A stretch of 64,000 nucleotides of DNA, taken from NCBI GenBank assembly GCA_035771165.1, contig JAWNZC010000408.1, forward strand, positions 3,224,001 through 3,288,000, written 5' to 3'. A model generated the notes under the pieces. It was not told the DNA's origin. It ran no database searches and saw only the letters and a program-made list of their open reading frames with translations. Origin of the DNA: Paragorgia papillata (taxonomy: Eukaryota > Cnidaria > Anthozoa > Scleralcyonacea > Coralliidae). The position numbers and the translations under genes are program-made. Below, one piece after another: positions 21,336 to 31,379 of this stretch; position 1 is the stretch's first letter; every line of letters begins with the position of its first letter.

Positions 21336-21439
21336 TTAATTCTAGAAGCTAGCTATGGTTTGATGAAGTAAATTATTTTATTGTAAAACAACGCCAACTT
21401 TGCATTTATTTTTCGATACACTTGCATGAATAATATGAC

Positions 21440-21739
21440 ATTGTTTGTACTGCTCCTAGCCTGCGAGCCGGCTCTAGCCCGCTCCATGTAATCGTTTCGT
21501 AAACTCATCCCGGTTATAACCGGGCTAGCCCAGTCCATGTAATCGCCCCCTGAGATAACCAATTCAATTGGTTGTTTAAACAGTCAGTTTAATTCACGGT
21601 GAAGAACTTTAATTTGGGGGATGAATTCTTAATGTACCAGCAAACGCCAAGATGGCTAGCACGGTAAGCCGGGATGATTTCAGGCCGAAATTCGCAATTG
21701 TCAAGTAAATAAGGGCAAAGCTACGTTAGTTTTACTTCA

Positions 21740-21791
<52 letters not shown>

Positions 21792-22200
21792 TATAATTAG
21801 TCTATTATTTATTTTGTAAGCCCATCCTTAATAAAAAGATTGTTATAACTCCACGAAATCGTCTTCGCGAAGACTAATTAATTTATTAAATCTTCGCTAT
21901 GATCACGAAACACACAAACAACGTTTTGATGTTCTATTTCAGTTCCTTTCAGCACTATTTATTCACACAGTCAAGCAAACGAACGCGTATCGAAGCGAGT
22001 TAAACAGTTTTTCAGCCCAGTTTGCCGGGATGAAAACGATTACATGGACATTTTCATCCTTTTCTAGCCCGCGGTTGCGACAACCGGGATCCCGGCAAAC
22101 CGGGCTAGCCCGCTTGCCATGTAATCGAAATGTTAAAACAACATGCGTTTGATATATAAAGCGGGCTAGCCCGGTCCATGTAATCGCCCCCTCAGATGCA
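21440..22200. repeat. Repeat-rich stretch with CGGGCTAGCCC and CCATGTAATCG motifs
   Basis: GGGCTAGCCC-AGTCCATGTAATCGCCCCCT at about 21520 and again at about 22160, same orientation. Inverted GATTACATGG motifs lie at 22040-22130. An (AT)n microsatellite occupies 21744-21789. A related sequence is at 62640-62890. Dispersed non-coding repeat family. Confidence 0.6.
21744..21789. repeat. (AT)n microsatellite
   Basis: About 23 AT units. Confidence 0.95.
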
Positions 22201-22431
22201 GACCATGCAATTTTAAAGGTCGAAGCAACCAAATATTTTGGTTAAAGTCACCGTTAAATTAGTGAGAAAGTAATGGGTCAAAAATGCATCGAGACAACCA
22301 ATTAAAAATGGTTGTTTCAACAAGTCAGTGTTTGGGTCCGAACTAAGCCAATTGGACTTTCCAAGCATACGTTTCTTATCATGTACTGTGCGAGTAGACA
22401 CTATAGGCAACAAAAATTAAGTTTGTATAAT

Positions 22432-22545
22432 TTGCAAGAACTCGTAATCAATGGAGTGTTGTCAGATTGTTACGATATAATATGTGGCGTAACCCAGGGA
22501 TCTATACTATAGGTCCATCACTATTTATTACTCGGGCTATCTGTA
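22432..22545 (+). pseudogene. LINE reverse transcriptase scrap
   Basis: Reads ELVINGVLSDCYDIICGVTQ then GSIL, a one-base slip, GPSLFI. This is the RT motif G-V-P-Q-G-S-x-L-G-P-x-L-F of non-LTR elements. It is under 120 bp and ends where a CTCGGGCTA-ended repeat begins (about 22533). Confidence 0.55.
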
Positions 22546-23040
22546 GCCAAGTCTAGGTTTCGGTGGGCCGGTGGCATTTCTGTATTTTTATTTTTCTGGT
22601 CGACAAATTGCAATTATTGCATCATCCCGATAGGCTTTTCGAAACCACACGGCGTGCTCGTTGGCTCATCTTCATTGCGCCGCCATCTTCTCTGGTTTGA
22701 AGCTTTTAGAAGATCACAAGTGACTTGCTGACATTACATGAAGTACTCAACTCAATGTAAACCGTTAGGAACAACATGGCAGAAAACCAAGCGATTCGGC
22801 GAGGACATCTCCTCGGATTTCTTCTATTTCTCCATGAAAATGTTTTGTTTTGGGTACAAGTAATGAATGGGAACCAAGAAAAGCTTACAATCTTGAATAA
22901 GGTATTAGTATTTTTTTTGTAAATTTAGATGTAAACATTAGTTTCGTACATGCGCAGAACGGACTGTACATCACCTTTAAGAAAATGTGAATGACAATAT
23001 TTATTATTATTCGATTTATTTTTATCTTCCTTTTAATTGG
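22529..23040. repeat. Dispersed repeat beginning TTACTCGGGCTA
   Basis: TTACTCGGGCTATCTGTAGC then CAAGTCTAGGTTTCGG matches the left end at 6857 and, inverted, sequence near 31800-31880 and 58460-58510. Only this end is clear here; the rest shows no coding segment. Confidence 0.5.
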
Positions 23041-23044
23041 TTGA

Positions 23045-24005
23045 GGGACCGCTACGTCACTAGCCTGCATTGCAGGCGTTTCGGTAGTGGGAGGGGCGAG
23101 GCGAGCTGAGGAAACGCCTGCCGCCACGCTATTCAGAAAAAAAATATGCGTTCGTCCACGAACGCAGCGCAGCGATCTCATTGGCTAATGTTGACAAATT
23201 ATCTTCCGGTAAGCTGTGGAGTGACTGATTTAGCTTGTTGTCTGCCAACTCCGAAGATAATGAACGATGAACGCTCCTCTATAAAGTTTTATTCCTAATT
23301 TTAGTCGCGCTTGTCGCTTGGTAGTTTGTTTTAAAACAGAAATACTCCATTCGCAAGGTAAATATGTTTCATACGTAGCACTATTGTGCCGTGTTGTGGT
23401 TTGCCGTCGCCAAAGTCTAGCCACGAACCTTGGCAGCGAACGCGGTTTACAGACATGAATTTCGAATCAAGAACGATTTTATAGATTTTTATCTAATAGT
23501 TTCGATTGGTAATATGTTGTGACTCAATCAAAATTACGTAAAGTGTTAGGAGTGCTCTTAAATGTGGTTCCTTGCTTACCGTGTTATTACTAATTCTGTC
23601 ATATTCCGTGTGGTTATATATATTTCCCTCGGCTGCATTCTGTTCAACGAGTTTTGTTGTCGCAAACCCGTTCTAATTAGGTCTAAATTCTAGATCACAC
23701 AAGATCACACAGATGTCAGCAAACATTACGACATTCTCTGAATAATTCTGTAAAGAGTTTCGCTATCTATATTCTATACAAGTATTCTATACTCGCAAGT
23801 CGCAAGTTGCAACATGAAATCAGTTGACAGGTGGTAAACATTTTTCATATGATATTTCTCGTACGTGATTGGTTCATGTCATAATTGAGAAAAGGGGGTG
23901 GAGTTTTTTTTTATTAGCATGGCGGCAGGCGTTTCCTCCCCTCCGCCTCGCCCTCTCCCGTTTTTTCGCCCCCACCCCCTAGCTACTGAAACGCCTACTA
24001 CTACG
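23045..24005. mobile_element. Inverted-repeat element with GGCGTTTC ends
   Basis: Left end (23060-23135: AGCCTGCATTGCAGGCGTTT .. GAAACGCCTGCCGCC) and right end (23925-24000: GGCGGCAGGCGTTTCCTCCC .. GAAACGCCTACTACTAC) are inverted copies. Each is also internally palindromic. The interior has no transposase. Related ends occur at 31398 and 34660. Confidence 0.55.
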
Positions 24006-24199
24006 TCACCTGCAAATAACTGCCTACAAATAACAGTCTGCGCATGCGCATTAGTCGGAGATGTTGTTTTGCAGCAAATAATATTTTGCTCATGCGCGTT
24101 ACACTCAATTTCGGCAAACGTAAATCGCTCGTTCAGCCAAGCTGGAAAGAAATTAATGGACATAATTACAGGTAAACAATGTCAAATAAAAAATAAATC

Positions 24200-24295
24200 G
24201 AATAATAAAACAATTATTGAACTCGGTTTTCACAAAATATCGTTAAATCACGATATTTTGCTCAACCTCGTCCAATAATTGTTAAATATTGCTAG
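24200..24295. repeat. Palindromic repeat (CAATTATTGAACTCGG type)
   Basis: AAAACAATTATTGAACTCGG pairs with CCTCGTCCAATAATTGTT around a central AAAATATCGTTAAATCACGATATTTT hairpin. Confidence 0.6.
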
Positions 24296-24299
24296 GCTC

Positions 24300-25370
24300 G
24301 CGCGACGCGCGGTTGAAATGAAAGCTGTAAAATTTACTAATTTATATTAGGACAAAGAACAACAGATATTTTTCTCAACATTTTTGTCTTAAATATAATC
24401 ACAACAACATAAGTCATAAAACAATCTCAAAAACAAATTTGGAATCACATTTCAGCGAGTATAATATTTGCAGAGACGTCATAGATTCGATAGTCACTTT
24501 CTTATTTGGAAACTGGTGTTGTTTACGATTTGTTGCGATTACGTACGATTGTTCTGAAATTGACACATCGACTGCCACAGCTTTCACAGCCTTCTTGTAT
24601 TATAAACGTCGCTGTGAACCATTTCCCGCCATATCATCTTTCATCACCTAGCCACAACTCTGCATGGTTACACGATGGAAAACTCTCCGTCTAGCACCGC
24701 TTTCAGTCGATCGAAACATATGACGCGATTCGTTCAGCTATACGTACGGCACTATAAATCCCAAAAGAATTCCTTGAAATATTAGGGCCTCCCAAATCCA
24801 GTAGGCAAATTCACGAAAAGATCCTTTCTCTCTCTGCCGACGTATTTTATAGCATGCTCTTGATGTTTATTCAACCTTTTAATGCTAAAAACTTGCGCAC
24901 TCTCGATACTTTCTCGCACAAATCCCGCGCGTTAGTTCCCTGTTTTTAAGAGGTAAATTGTGATTGGATAAAAAGATATTACGTCACGGAAATCAAATCT
25001 CGGCTCGGGTTCGCAGACTGTAGTTTCCGCGGGAGGCAACGAGGGCGGGAAAATACGTCTGGGTTCGCAGGCTATGTAAACCACGGCTCGCTGGAAGAGA
25101 ATTTGTAAAAAATAGACACGCACAGGCGTGCATGTATCTACTGCATTTAATGCCTATAGCTACTATGGTAAAAACAATGACGCAACTGTGTACTTGTAAC
25201 AACCTTGTATTCATAGCTGAACAAGTTAAGATTCTTGACAAAATTGATGGAATTGTATCTAGTTGTAACAACCTTGTATTCAGATCTAGAGCTGAACAAG
25301 ATGTTTGATAAAATTGTCTACTGTATGCTCACAGGCCATGCTGTGTTTTAACTTTGATAAAGAACTCAGT
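24300..25370. other. Non-coding stretch
   Basis: Includes GGGTTCGCAGACTG and CTGGGTTCGCAGGCT repeat ends near 25008 and 25060. There is a partial direct duplication built on GTAACAACCTTGTATTCA at 25196 and 25265. A 35-codon frame from ATG 24674 has no supporting features. Confidence 0.45.
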
Positions 25371-25379
25371 CAACTCAGA

Positions 25380-25575
25380 TTCTCAGAGTAAAACCAGCAA
25401 GGCACGGAAGGCTAAGTGCTAACAACTTTACTCTATCTGGCATGAGTCCAAGCCCAGACAGGTGCATGGTCACCCATTCAAATACTAACTCAATCCAAAT
25501 GGGCTTTACTCCGGTCCTCAGTGGTGAGAGGCAGTGCACTAATAGCTTGACTATTAAAGCTATGGTACTAAAAGC
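25380..25575 (-). mobile_element. Possible SINE relic with 5S-like and tRNA-like patches
   Basis: Read on the minus strand, 25560-25500 gives TCAAGCTATTAGTGCACTG and a degraded B-box-like region. Then GTTAGTATTTGAATGGGTGA occurs near 25490-25470, which resembles the 5S rRNA internal region (GTTAGTACTTGGATGGG). This is a pattern match by eye to Pol III gene pieces, so an old SINE is a fair guess. No A-rich tail or flanking duplication was found. Confidence 0.3.
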
Positions 25576-26142
25576 TATAGTCATAAAGTATGGTAGTAAA
25601 GCTTTAAGTAGCTCAATCAAATTAACATAACTATGTAACAACTCACAAAATTTGACTTAATTGACTAATTTAAGACATTATTTAAATATTTTCGTTACAA
25701 CAATTTATCGAACAATAATGCAATCTACTTAGAAGGTAAAGAAAATCGCTTGAGATAACAAGCATCTCGACTATTACTGCTGTAAAATTTAATAGTGAAT
25801 GAAAAAGATGTCCAGCAAATTATGTCATGAAAATTATAAGAGCAACCATACATTAATTGTTCTTCAAGACATATGCATACATGCATGCAGAAAAAGGTAC
25901 AATAAATGTTTGCACATTCATAACACAGATTTTGCATGACATTGACAGCTGCAGGATACAATTTTACTCCATTAATACTGTATATAGACTTGCCAGTTAT
26001 TGACATTTGACTATTTGTCATCTACATCGACAATATGTTATTTAATAGCATATTTCGCTCGTGGACTACCATAGGTTTTGGGCATTGTTGCTTGACCATG
26101 AAGCTAACTTTGTTTTCTTAGAAGAAGGTCATCCATTTCTAC

Positions 26143-26446
26143 CGTCGGTTGCATCTAAGGATGGACACCACCAATGAAAAACATGATCTACGCTGACGTC
26201 AAACTTCTATGTTTATGCGCGGAACTTCTTTGATTTTACATTTTCGAACTGTCTCTGAGCCCAACGGTTGTTTCGCTCATTTGTTTCACTCGTCAGTCGA
26301 CCGGCCCGGCCGTGATAAATTCATTGCCCAAGTTTGGCGTTCGAACAAGCAAACATGTCACATGCGCAGCATAAACATAGAAGTTTGACGTCAGTGTAGA
26401 ACATGCTTTTCATTGGTGGTGTCCATCCATAGATGCAACCGATGGT
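26143..26446. mobile_element. Inverted-repeat element (arms about 80 bp)
   Basis: GGTTGCATCTAAGGATGGAC at 26147 and on through CTGACGTCAAACTTCTATG pairs with the complement at 26364-26440. Arms are over 90% alike by eye, with a 140-bp spacer. No coding capacity. Confidence 0.7.
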
Positions 26447-26874
26447 TTTCGGCAACGCACAATCTTGTCAGTTTACGAAGCTCGACCAGACATGTTGGCC
26501 ATATAATAATCATTGTCAAATACCTCGCTCCATGCGCCCATGCTGTCAACAATGACTTATGAAATACTTGGTGTACAGTAGTTATTTTGGCTTCGGTTAG
26601 GCTTCGGTGGTCTGTCGTGAGTCAATCGTTTTATTCTATGTTTTAATTGGCTCCGAAGGCATTCTTTTGTTAACTTACATTCTAAAACTCATTAATAATT
26701 CATGAGGAAAACACAAAGAAAATCCATGTTTAATGAGTGTCTGTATATGTGATACAGATTCCTCTTGATTTACATAAACCTTAGCTTTGATTTTCTCGAC
26801 TTGGACAACGTTTTTTTAGAAAAATTACTACGCCAATGAACTAACCATATCGGATCGTTTTAGAAGTCATTTAC

Positions 26875-26970
26875 AGAATTCGTGTCCGTTCTGTATCGGG
26901 ATACAGGCACTCGGCTTCGCTTCGTGTCTGTATACCCCGATACAGAACGGCCACTCATTCTGTAAATAGT
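26875..26970. repeat. Palindromic repeat centred on CGGCTTCGCTTCG
   Basis: GTTCTGTATCGGGATACAGG pairs with its near complement CCCCGATACAGAACGG. The outer TACAGAATTCGTG / CATTCTGTAAAT also pair. Same layout as the palindromes at 29740 and 32590, different sequence. Confidence 0.65.
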
Positions 26971-27109
26971 ACTTACATTACCTTACACGGAAGACAGCAA
27001 TGTATCTACTCGCGCATGCGCAGTAGATACAAAAATGAAAGTGATATACCGTGTTTAAACAAAGTTTAAGAAGAAGAAGAAGAAGATGCAAAGAAACCTG
27101 GTATCTACT

Positions 27110-27340
27110 CTCAAAAATCGATGAAAATACATAGCAATCGATAGTCATCGATTGGAAAATCGATAGTCATCGATTGGAAAATCAATAGTCATCGATTGGC
27201 AAACTGACGGATTTTTGTGCGGACTATCGATTGGTCATCTATTGGCAAATACCTATCGATCGATATCAATTGGATAATTGATATTGATATGATTGATATA
27301 ATGATATCGATTAATCGATTGGCTTTCCGATCATCCATTG
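27110..27340. repeat. ATCGATT-rich tandem repeat patch
   Basis: Units close to ATCGATAGTCATCGATTGG (about 22 bp) repeat three to four times at 27135-27200, then decay into mixed CGATT, GATATC and TTGGCAAA motifs. Rich in self-complementary ATCGAT. Confidence 0.8.
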
Positions 27341-27452
27341 TCATCAATTGCATAGTCCGGGATGCATAGCATGCCTATTTTTTGTATCGTAACTGGTACA
27401 TGTAGATTATTATTTGCTTAGTCTAGATAATAAATATTGTAGGATTACCTAC

Positions 27453-27505
27453 CTATTCGAGGGTACATTGGGGATCATGGGAGGAAGTATAGGCCAATCT
27501 CTAAT
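27453..27505 (-). CDS. Candidate internal exon (53 nt), minus strand
   Basis: On the minus strand CCTACCACAG precedes an open segment reading IRDWPILPPMIPNVPSN, which ends at GAATAG|GTAGGT. It is proline-rich. Both splice signals are acceptable but the acceptor lacks a long pyrimidine tract. No family recognised. It could belong to the same minus-strand gene as the cassette exons at 30363 and 33307, which lie upstream on that strand. Confidence 0.25.
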
Positions 27506-27721
27506 CTGTGGTAGGCGTCGTCTCATTTGACTTCTAAAGCAATTTAAAATGAAACAGTTAGTTCACCTTACAACTAAGCTTTGGATCTAACTCAGACAAT
27601 TATTTACCAAAGTGACATTATTTACTAAAAAAGATCTTCTGTAGTACCCACAGTCGGAAGTCAGACAGAGAGATAGTCGATCTAGTGTCGAATCTGCACC
27701 ACTGTGAAAAATGCACCGCAG

Positions 27722-28133
27722 TTTAGACCCGTTTACACGATGCCGGTACAATTTGAAAACGGAACAAAATCATGCCAGTGTGTAAATACAGGCCAAAATG
27801 TCTTGCGTTTACACGGTGCCGGTATAATATAATGACGGATTAGCATGTGACTATTCTCTTCCAATGAGAATTGAGAAGACTTTTTGAATACTGCTGACCC
27901 GAATACTGTGGTCGTATATATCGTGATTACCGTCATCAAACTGTTACGGCACGGGCGTTTACACGATACCGGTTAGTGTTGCGTTTTCATTTCATGCCGT
28001 CAAGGAACCCGTCTTCATTTTGTGCCGTTTTCATGTAATTTTTGTGCCGGTATCGTGTAAACGCAAGGCCTAAACGGCATGATTTTGTTCCGTTCTCAAA
28101 TTGTACCGGCATCGTGTAAACGAGGTCTTAGTA
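27722..28133. mobile_element. Inverted-repeat element with CGTTTACACGATGCCGGTAC ends
   Basis: Left end AGACCCGTTTACACGATGCC and right end the complement of AGACCTCGTTTACACGATGC; arms run about 50 bp (to AACAAAATCATGCC). A shorter GTTTACACG-GCCGGTA pair is repeated inside at 27800-27830 and 27955-28065. Non-autonomous. Confidence 0.75.
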
Positions 28134-28259
28134 GATTTCATCAGATTGGATCTTCATACTACTTATAAAAGATAAAACATTTTACACCAATAATTCGCCC
28201 TGGCTCATCACTGAGCTCGAAAATCTTATCCAATGTCGACAACCGACATTTCACGACAA

Positions 28260-28610
28260 CCATAGTTAGTGGAGGGGGGTGGTTTGGAAGCTCCATATTG
28301 TCTTTCAGGATTATGCAATGGTCATGTTATTGTGTACATGTTCATGTTGGAGGAAGGCAATTGGTTGAAGAAAGGAAATTCCAGTATGGACACGTGACGA
28401 CGAAGGATCACTACACAAGGAACAAAGGACGTACAACACGTGGGTTTAATTAGTGTAGCCCTTCGTCGTCAAACGTTGCTATTGGATGACTGCTTCATTA
28501 TACAGAAAATACAATACGTTCAGTGATCGTGAAATTAGACAAATTGAACAAAACCATAGAACAATGACTTTTGCCGAGTTTCCAAACCACCCCCCTCCAC
28601 TAACTATGCG
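28260..28610. mobile_element. Short TIR element (CATAGTTAGTGGAGGGGGG ends)
   Basis: CATAGTTAGTGGAGGGGGGT at 28261 and its complement at 28588-28608 are perfect ends of about 28 bp. The interior includes CTATTGGATGACTGCTTCAT, shared with 10557-10581. It is an intact copy of the family that the Gypsy element hit. The copy at 28968-29280 is in the opposite orientation. Confidence 0.8.
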
Positions 28611-28967
28611 ACAACACACCAATCGATCTATATCGCATTTATCTACAGTATCTATCAGCTATCTAAATAAAAATAATTAAAATGTTAAAACCTAATCTTG
28701 AAAAATTCAAGTACGCATGCATGGTGAATCAACTAAGATCAGTGAGTGCAAGAGAGACTCACAAAATCTCAGCCAATCAGATTGCTCCATGCACTTGTAT
28801 TAGATCATTCAAAATGTATAATAAAACATTAGATTATTTTCCACGAAATTTCTCTTTCTTCAACAACCCTGCCCACTTAACAATTTAAAAATCTCGAATT
28901 ATAAAAAATTCGAGTTTTGTTGTACAAAATTACTTAGTTTTCCATGCGTCTGTACTGCATTAGTGAA

Positions 28968-29280
28968 ACCATAGTTAATAGAACGTATACATGGTTTGGA
29001 AAGTCGTCCAAAATCATTTTTCTATGCCGTTTTGTTCAAGTTCATGGAAATTTGTGCAACTTCATGGTATTGTATTTTCTGTATAATGAAGCAGTCATCC
29101 AATAGCAACGATCGGGTTTAATTTCTAGTGTGGTCCTTCATCGTCACGTGTTGTGGTGCTCCGTCGTCACGTGTTGATAGAATTTGCTCCCATATAAGGA
29201 ACTCCATTGTCTCTCAACATGACTATTACTTCAAGTTGAAAGACAATAGAGCTTCCAAACCATATGTTCTAATAACTATG
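28968..29280. mobile_element. Second copy of the CATAGTTA element, inverted
   Basis: The interior (TTGTATTTTCTGTATAATGA, AGCAGTCATCCAATAGC) is the complement of the copy at 28260-28610. Ends are CATAGTTAATAG and TAATAACTATG, more decayed. Together the two copies make a long inverted repeat around 28610-28968. A third copy, lacking its left end, is at about 32035-32310. Confidence 0.7.
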
Positions 29281-29309
29281 TAGAAACTTACTTGTATACA
29301 TACTATATA

Positions 29310-29474
29310 GAGCGTTTTCATCTGACGTCACGGCGGCCATATTGGTGTACCAAAACAATGAAATGGCGGCCATATTGGTGTACGGTATGGGAATTAGCTC
29401 TTTCTTATTCAAATATTTCGTATTGTTTCACCACCCCCATGCTGGGGCCACCGATCACGTGAGTGAAAACGCTC
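29310..29474. mobile_element. 165-bp MITE present in copy A and absent from copy B
   Basis: Ends GAGCGTTTTCA and TGAAAACGCTC are inverted repeats, flanked by TATA (29306-29309 and 29475-29478). Copy B at about 32334-32345 reads ACTATATACGCTC with a single TATA, the empty site. The interior repeats GGCGGCCATATTGGTGTAC twice and ends CCGATCACGTGAGTGAAAAC. A clean, dated insertion: it came after the segmental duplication or was present in only one parent copy. Confidence 0.92.
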
Positions 29475-29739
29475 TATACGCTCTCGTCAACTATTACCTT
29501 ATAGAAATTTTGAGCTCATAATCTAAAGAGTGACGTACTTTTTTCTTTACACGCGCTTTGATGTTATATAATTGTAGATTTCAAATCATTAATAATTCAC
29601 GAGGAAAACACAAAGGAAATCAGTACCGTGTCTGTGGTTTGGATATCGGAGGAAGAAATTACATAAATTAAGCAAACTTTCACCTTGATTTTCTCTTAAA
29701 ATACTGATTTGTTTGGGATGCTATATCAAACACTCGGAG

Positions 29740-29872
29740 GAGTGTTTCATCAGGAAATCCAAACACCTCGAAGTTTATTCAAAAACTCCGGCTTCGCCTC
29801 GGTTTTCAACAAACATCTCGGTGTTTGGATATCTTGATGAAACATGCACTCCTCCTCGTGTATGATATATTA
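29740..29872. repeat. Palindrome in copy A (CACTCGGAGGAGTGTTTCAT)
   Basis: GAGTGTTTCATCAGGAAATC pairs with its near complement ATATCTTGATGAAACATGC, around CGGCTTCGCCTCGG. Copy B has the same structure at 32590-32712. Confidence 0.75.
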
Positions 29873-30362
29873 CGTATACATCTATTACAGTATACACATG
29901 CCATGCATGGGTACAAATAAAGCCTACTGATAACTATTAAGTTTTTGGCGTTCAATTCTCTCGTTTACGGAGTATTCGCAGGAATACTTTCTTTTAAATC
30001 ACAAGAAAGTTTTAAGTCTTTCTATAGACCTTTTGTACACGTCAAAATGGTGGATCTGCAGGACAACTTCAAAGTTCCGATATTTAACAAAGCAAATAAT
30101 AAATAAAAATTGAATTGTTTATAAGCATTCATCCTCCACCAAGCTAAGGGAATAAGTGCAAGTGGTCTATATGTAGCCAAGTTTCAAGCCAAGACCAAGT
30201 AAAATGAAGTGAAGTGAAATGAAGTAAGGTAAAATTAAGTAGGCCACAGAAATCTTATAAAGCAGTGATTGAAAATCAAATTTCTGACTCGAATCAGCAG
30301 CTCATAACCAAGAAATAGTTTAGTTTAATTAAAAATTGCATCAATAACAATATAGTACTTAC

Positions 30363-30404
30363 CTTGCAATAGGTCGTATATAGCAAAAGAGATTCACTGT
30401 AACT
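30363..30404 (-). CDS. Candidate cassette exon, copy A (42 nt)
   Basis: On the minus strand a long T-run ending TTTATTTTGCAG precedes 42 nt that end CAAG|GTAAGTAC, a near-consensus donor. The frame without carry-over reads SYSESLLLYTTYCK. The length is divisible by three, so inclusion or skipping would keep the frame. The matching place in copy B (33307-33354) has equally good splice signals but an exon of different length and sequence. The introns on both sides align at about 90% or better. Tyr- and Ser-rich; no family recognised. No other exon of the gene is certain. Confidence 0.45.
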
Positions 30405-30791
30405 CTGCAAAATAAAAAAAAATGTAATTAATTAGCAAACCTATATAACTATAACAACAACCGTTTGGTCAGTTGGAAGACAATTATCATCAAAAGGCTA
30501 TCTGTCTCTTGATACGGACTCTTAGGCTGGTTGCACAATGATATAATGCTGTTTCGTGTGTGCTTTTCTAGCATTTCCAAGCCGAAACATCTCAACAATT
30601 CTATAAAAAAATACCCAGTTCGCTATATCACAGTTCTTAAAATTTGGTCTATTCATCCATTCGTTCGTCCATCCATCTCAGATATAGCAATGACAAAATA
30701 GCGGAAAGTCACGTTCTCAAATAGCTGAGCGATGATGATACTTTAACTTTATTAACTTTGCAAAGGGGCGAAGTTACCCTCTCTCACTTAA

Positions 30792-30941
30792 ATGTATGAA
30801 CGCCTGAACGGTCAAAAGAAACGACTTAAATGTAAAGGAGACCTTGACCATCTCAAATCATTTGCTGAGATTGAGTTGAATTTATGTGGTGAGTGGACAT
30901 ATGCGACAAATAATGCGGGTGGCTTTTATGCTCTCAAGTAA
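30792..30941 (+). CDS. Short plus-strand frame, 49 residues, intact only in copy A
   Basis: ATG at 30792 reads MYERLNGQKKRLKCKGDLDH, then LKSFAEIELNLCGEW, TYATNNAGGFYALK and TAA at 30939-30941. The second half looks like a protein domain edge rather than random sequence, with the pattern L-K-S-F-x-E-x-x-L-x-L-x-G-x-W. In copy B the same region (about 33627-33765) has small indels, for example CTCGAGATT for CTGAGATT, that break the frame. Perhaps a transposon-derived fragment or the last exon of a small gene. Low certainty. Confidence 0.3.
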   Translation: MYERLNGQKKRLKCKGDLDHLKSFAEIELNLCGEWTYATNNAGGFYALK

Positions 30942-31379
30942 ATTAAATGTTTTTAAATTAGAAAAACATAAATGTACAAGAGAAAATTAGAAAACACATC
31001 GAAGGTCTTATGTTTGATACAACGAAGCAAAATTTTGAAGATTGTGGTCAAAAAAGTGTTTTGTGCGAAGACGACGATCTATATGAACGGAAACGATGTT
31101 AACAGGATCTCTAGTCGTTATCAAAAATGTTCTTATATATAGGGTTAGGACATGGTTAGGATATGGAAAAGAAATTAATATAGAAATGTGATAAATATTC
31201 CGGGCCTGACCAAAGTACGATGAAAGACACTGGCGATTTCAGAAGTGGAGATTTCGTGTGATCTGCTCTATAGAGGAGAACAAAGATTGGAGTATAGCTA
31301 TAATCCTTAAGTTAGTTTAATATTTAGCTCAGGTTTTTGAAATTGACAACTTCCAAAAATACACTGTTTTAATTAGGGG

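Larger units (their letters stand above)
29005..31310. repeat. Segmental tandem duplication, copy A (2.3 kb)
   Basis: Collinear with 32035-34117 in the same orientation, over 90% alike by eye for most of its length. The copies are separated by about 720 bp of other sequence. It contains the right part of a CATAGTTA element, a 165-bp inserted element (29310-29474), a palindrome (29740-29872), a (GAAGT)n-type tract (about 30198-30240), a minus-strand candidate exon (30363-30404) and a short plus-strand frame (30792-30941). About 120 bp around 30475-30590 is absent from copy B. Confidence 0.9.

Noticed and set aside
24674..24780. 35-codon frame MENSPSSTAFSRSKHM
   Set aside because: Short, no supporting signals.
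27110..27340. Repeat-spacer pattern
   Set aside because: Units are contiguous and degenerate, so this is a satellite-type patch and not a CRISPR array.
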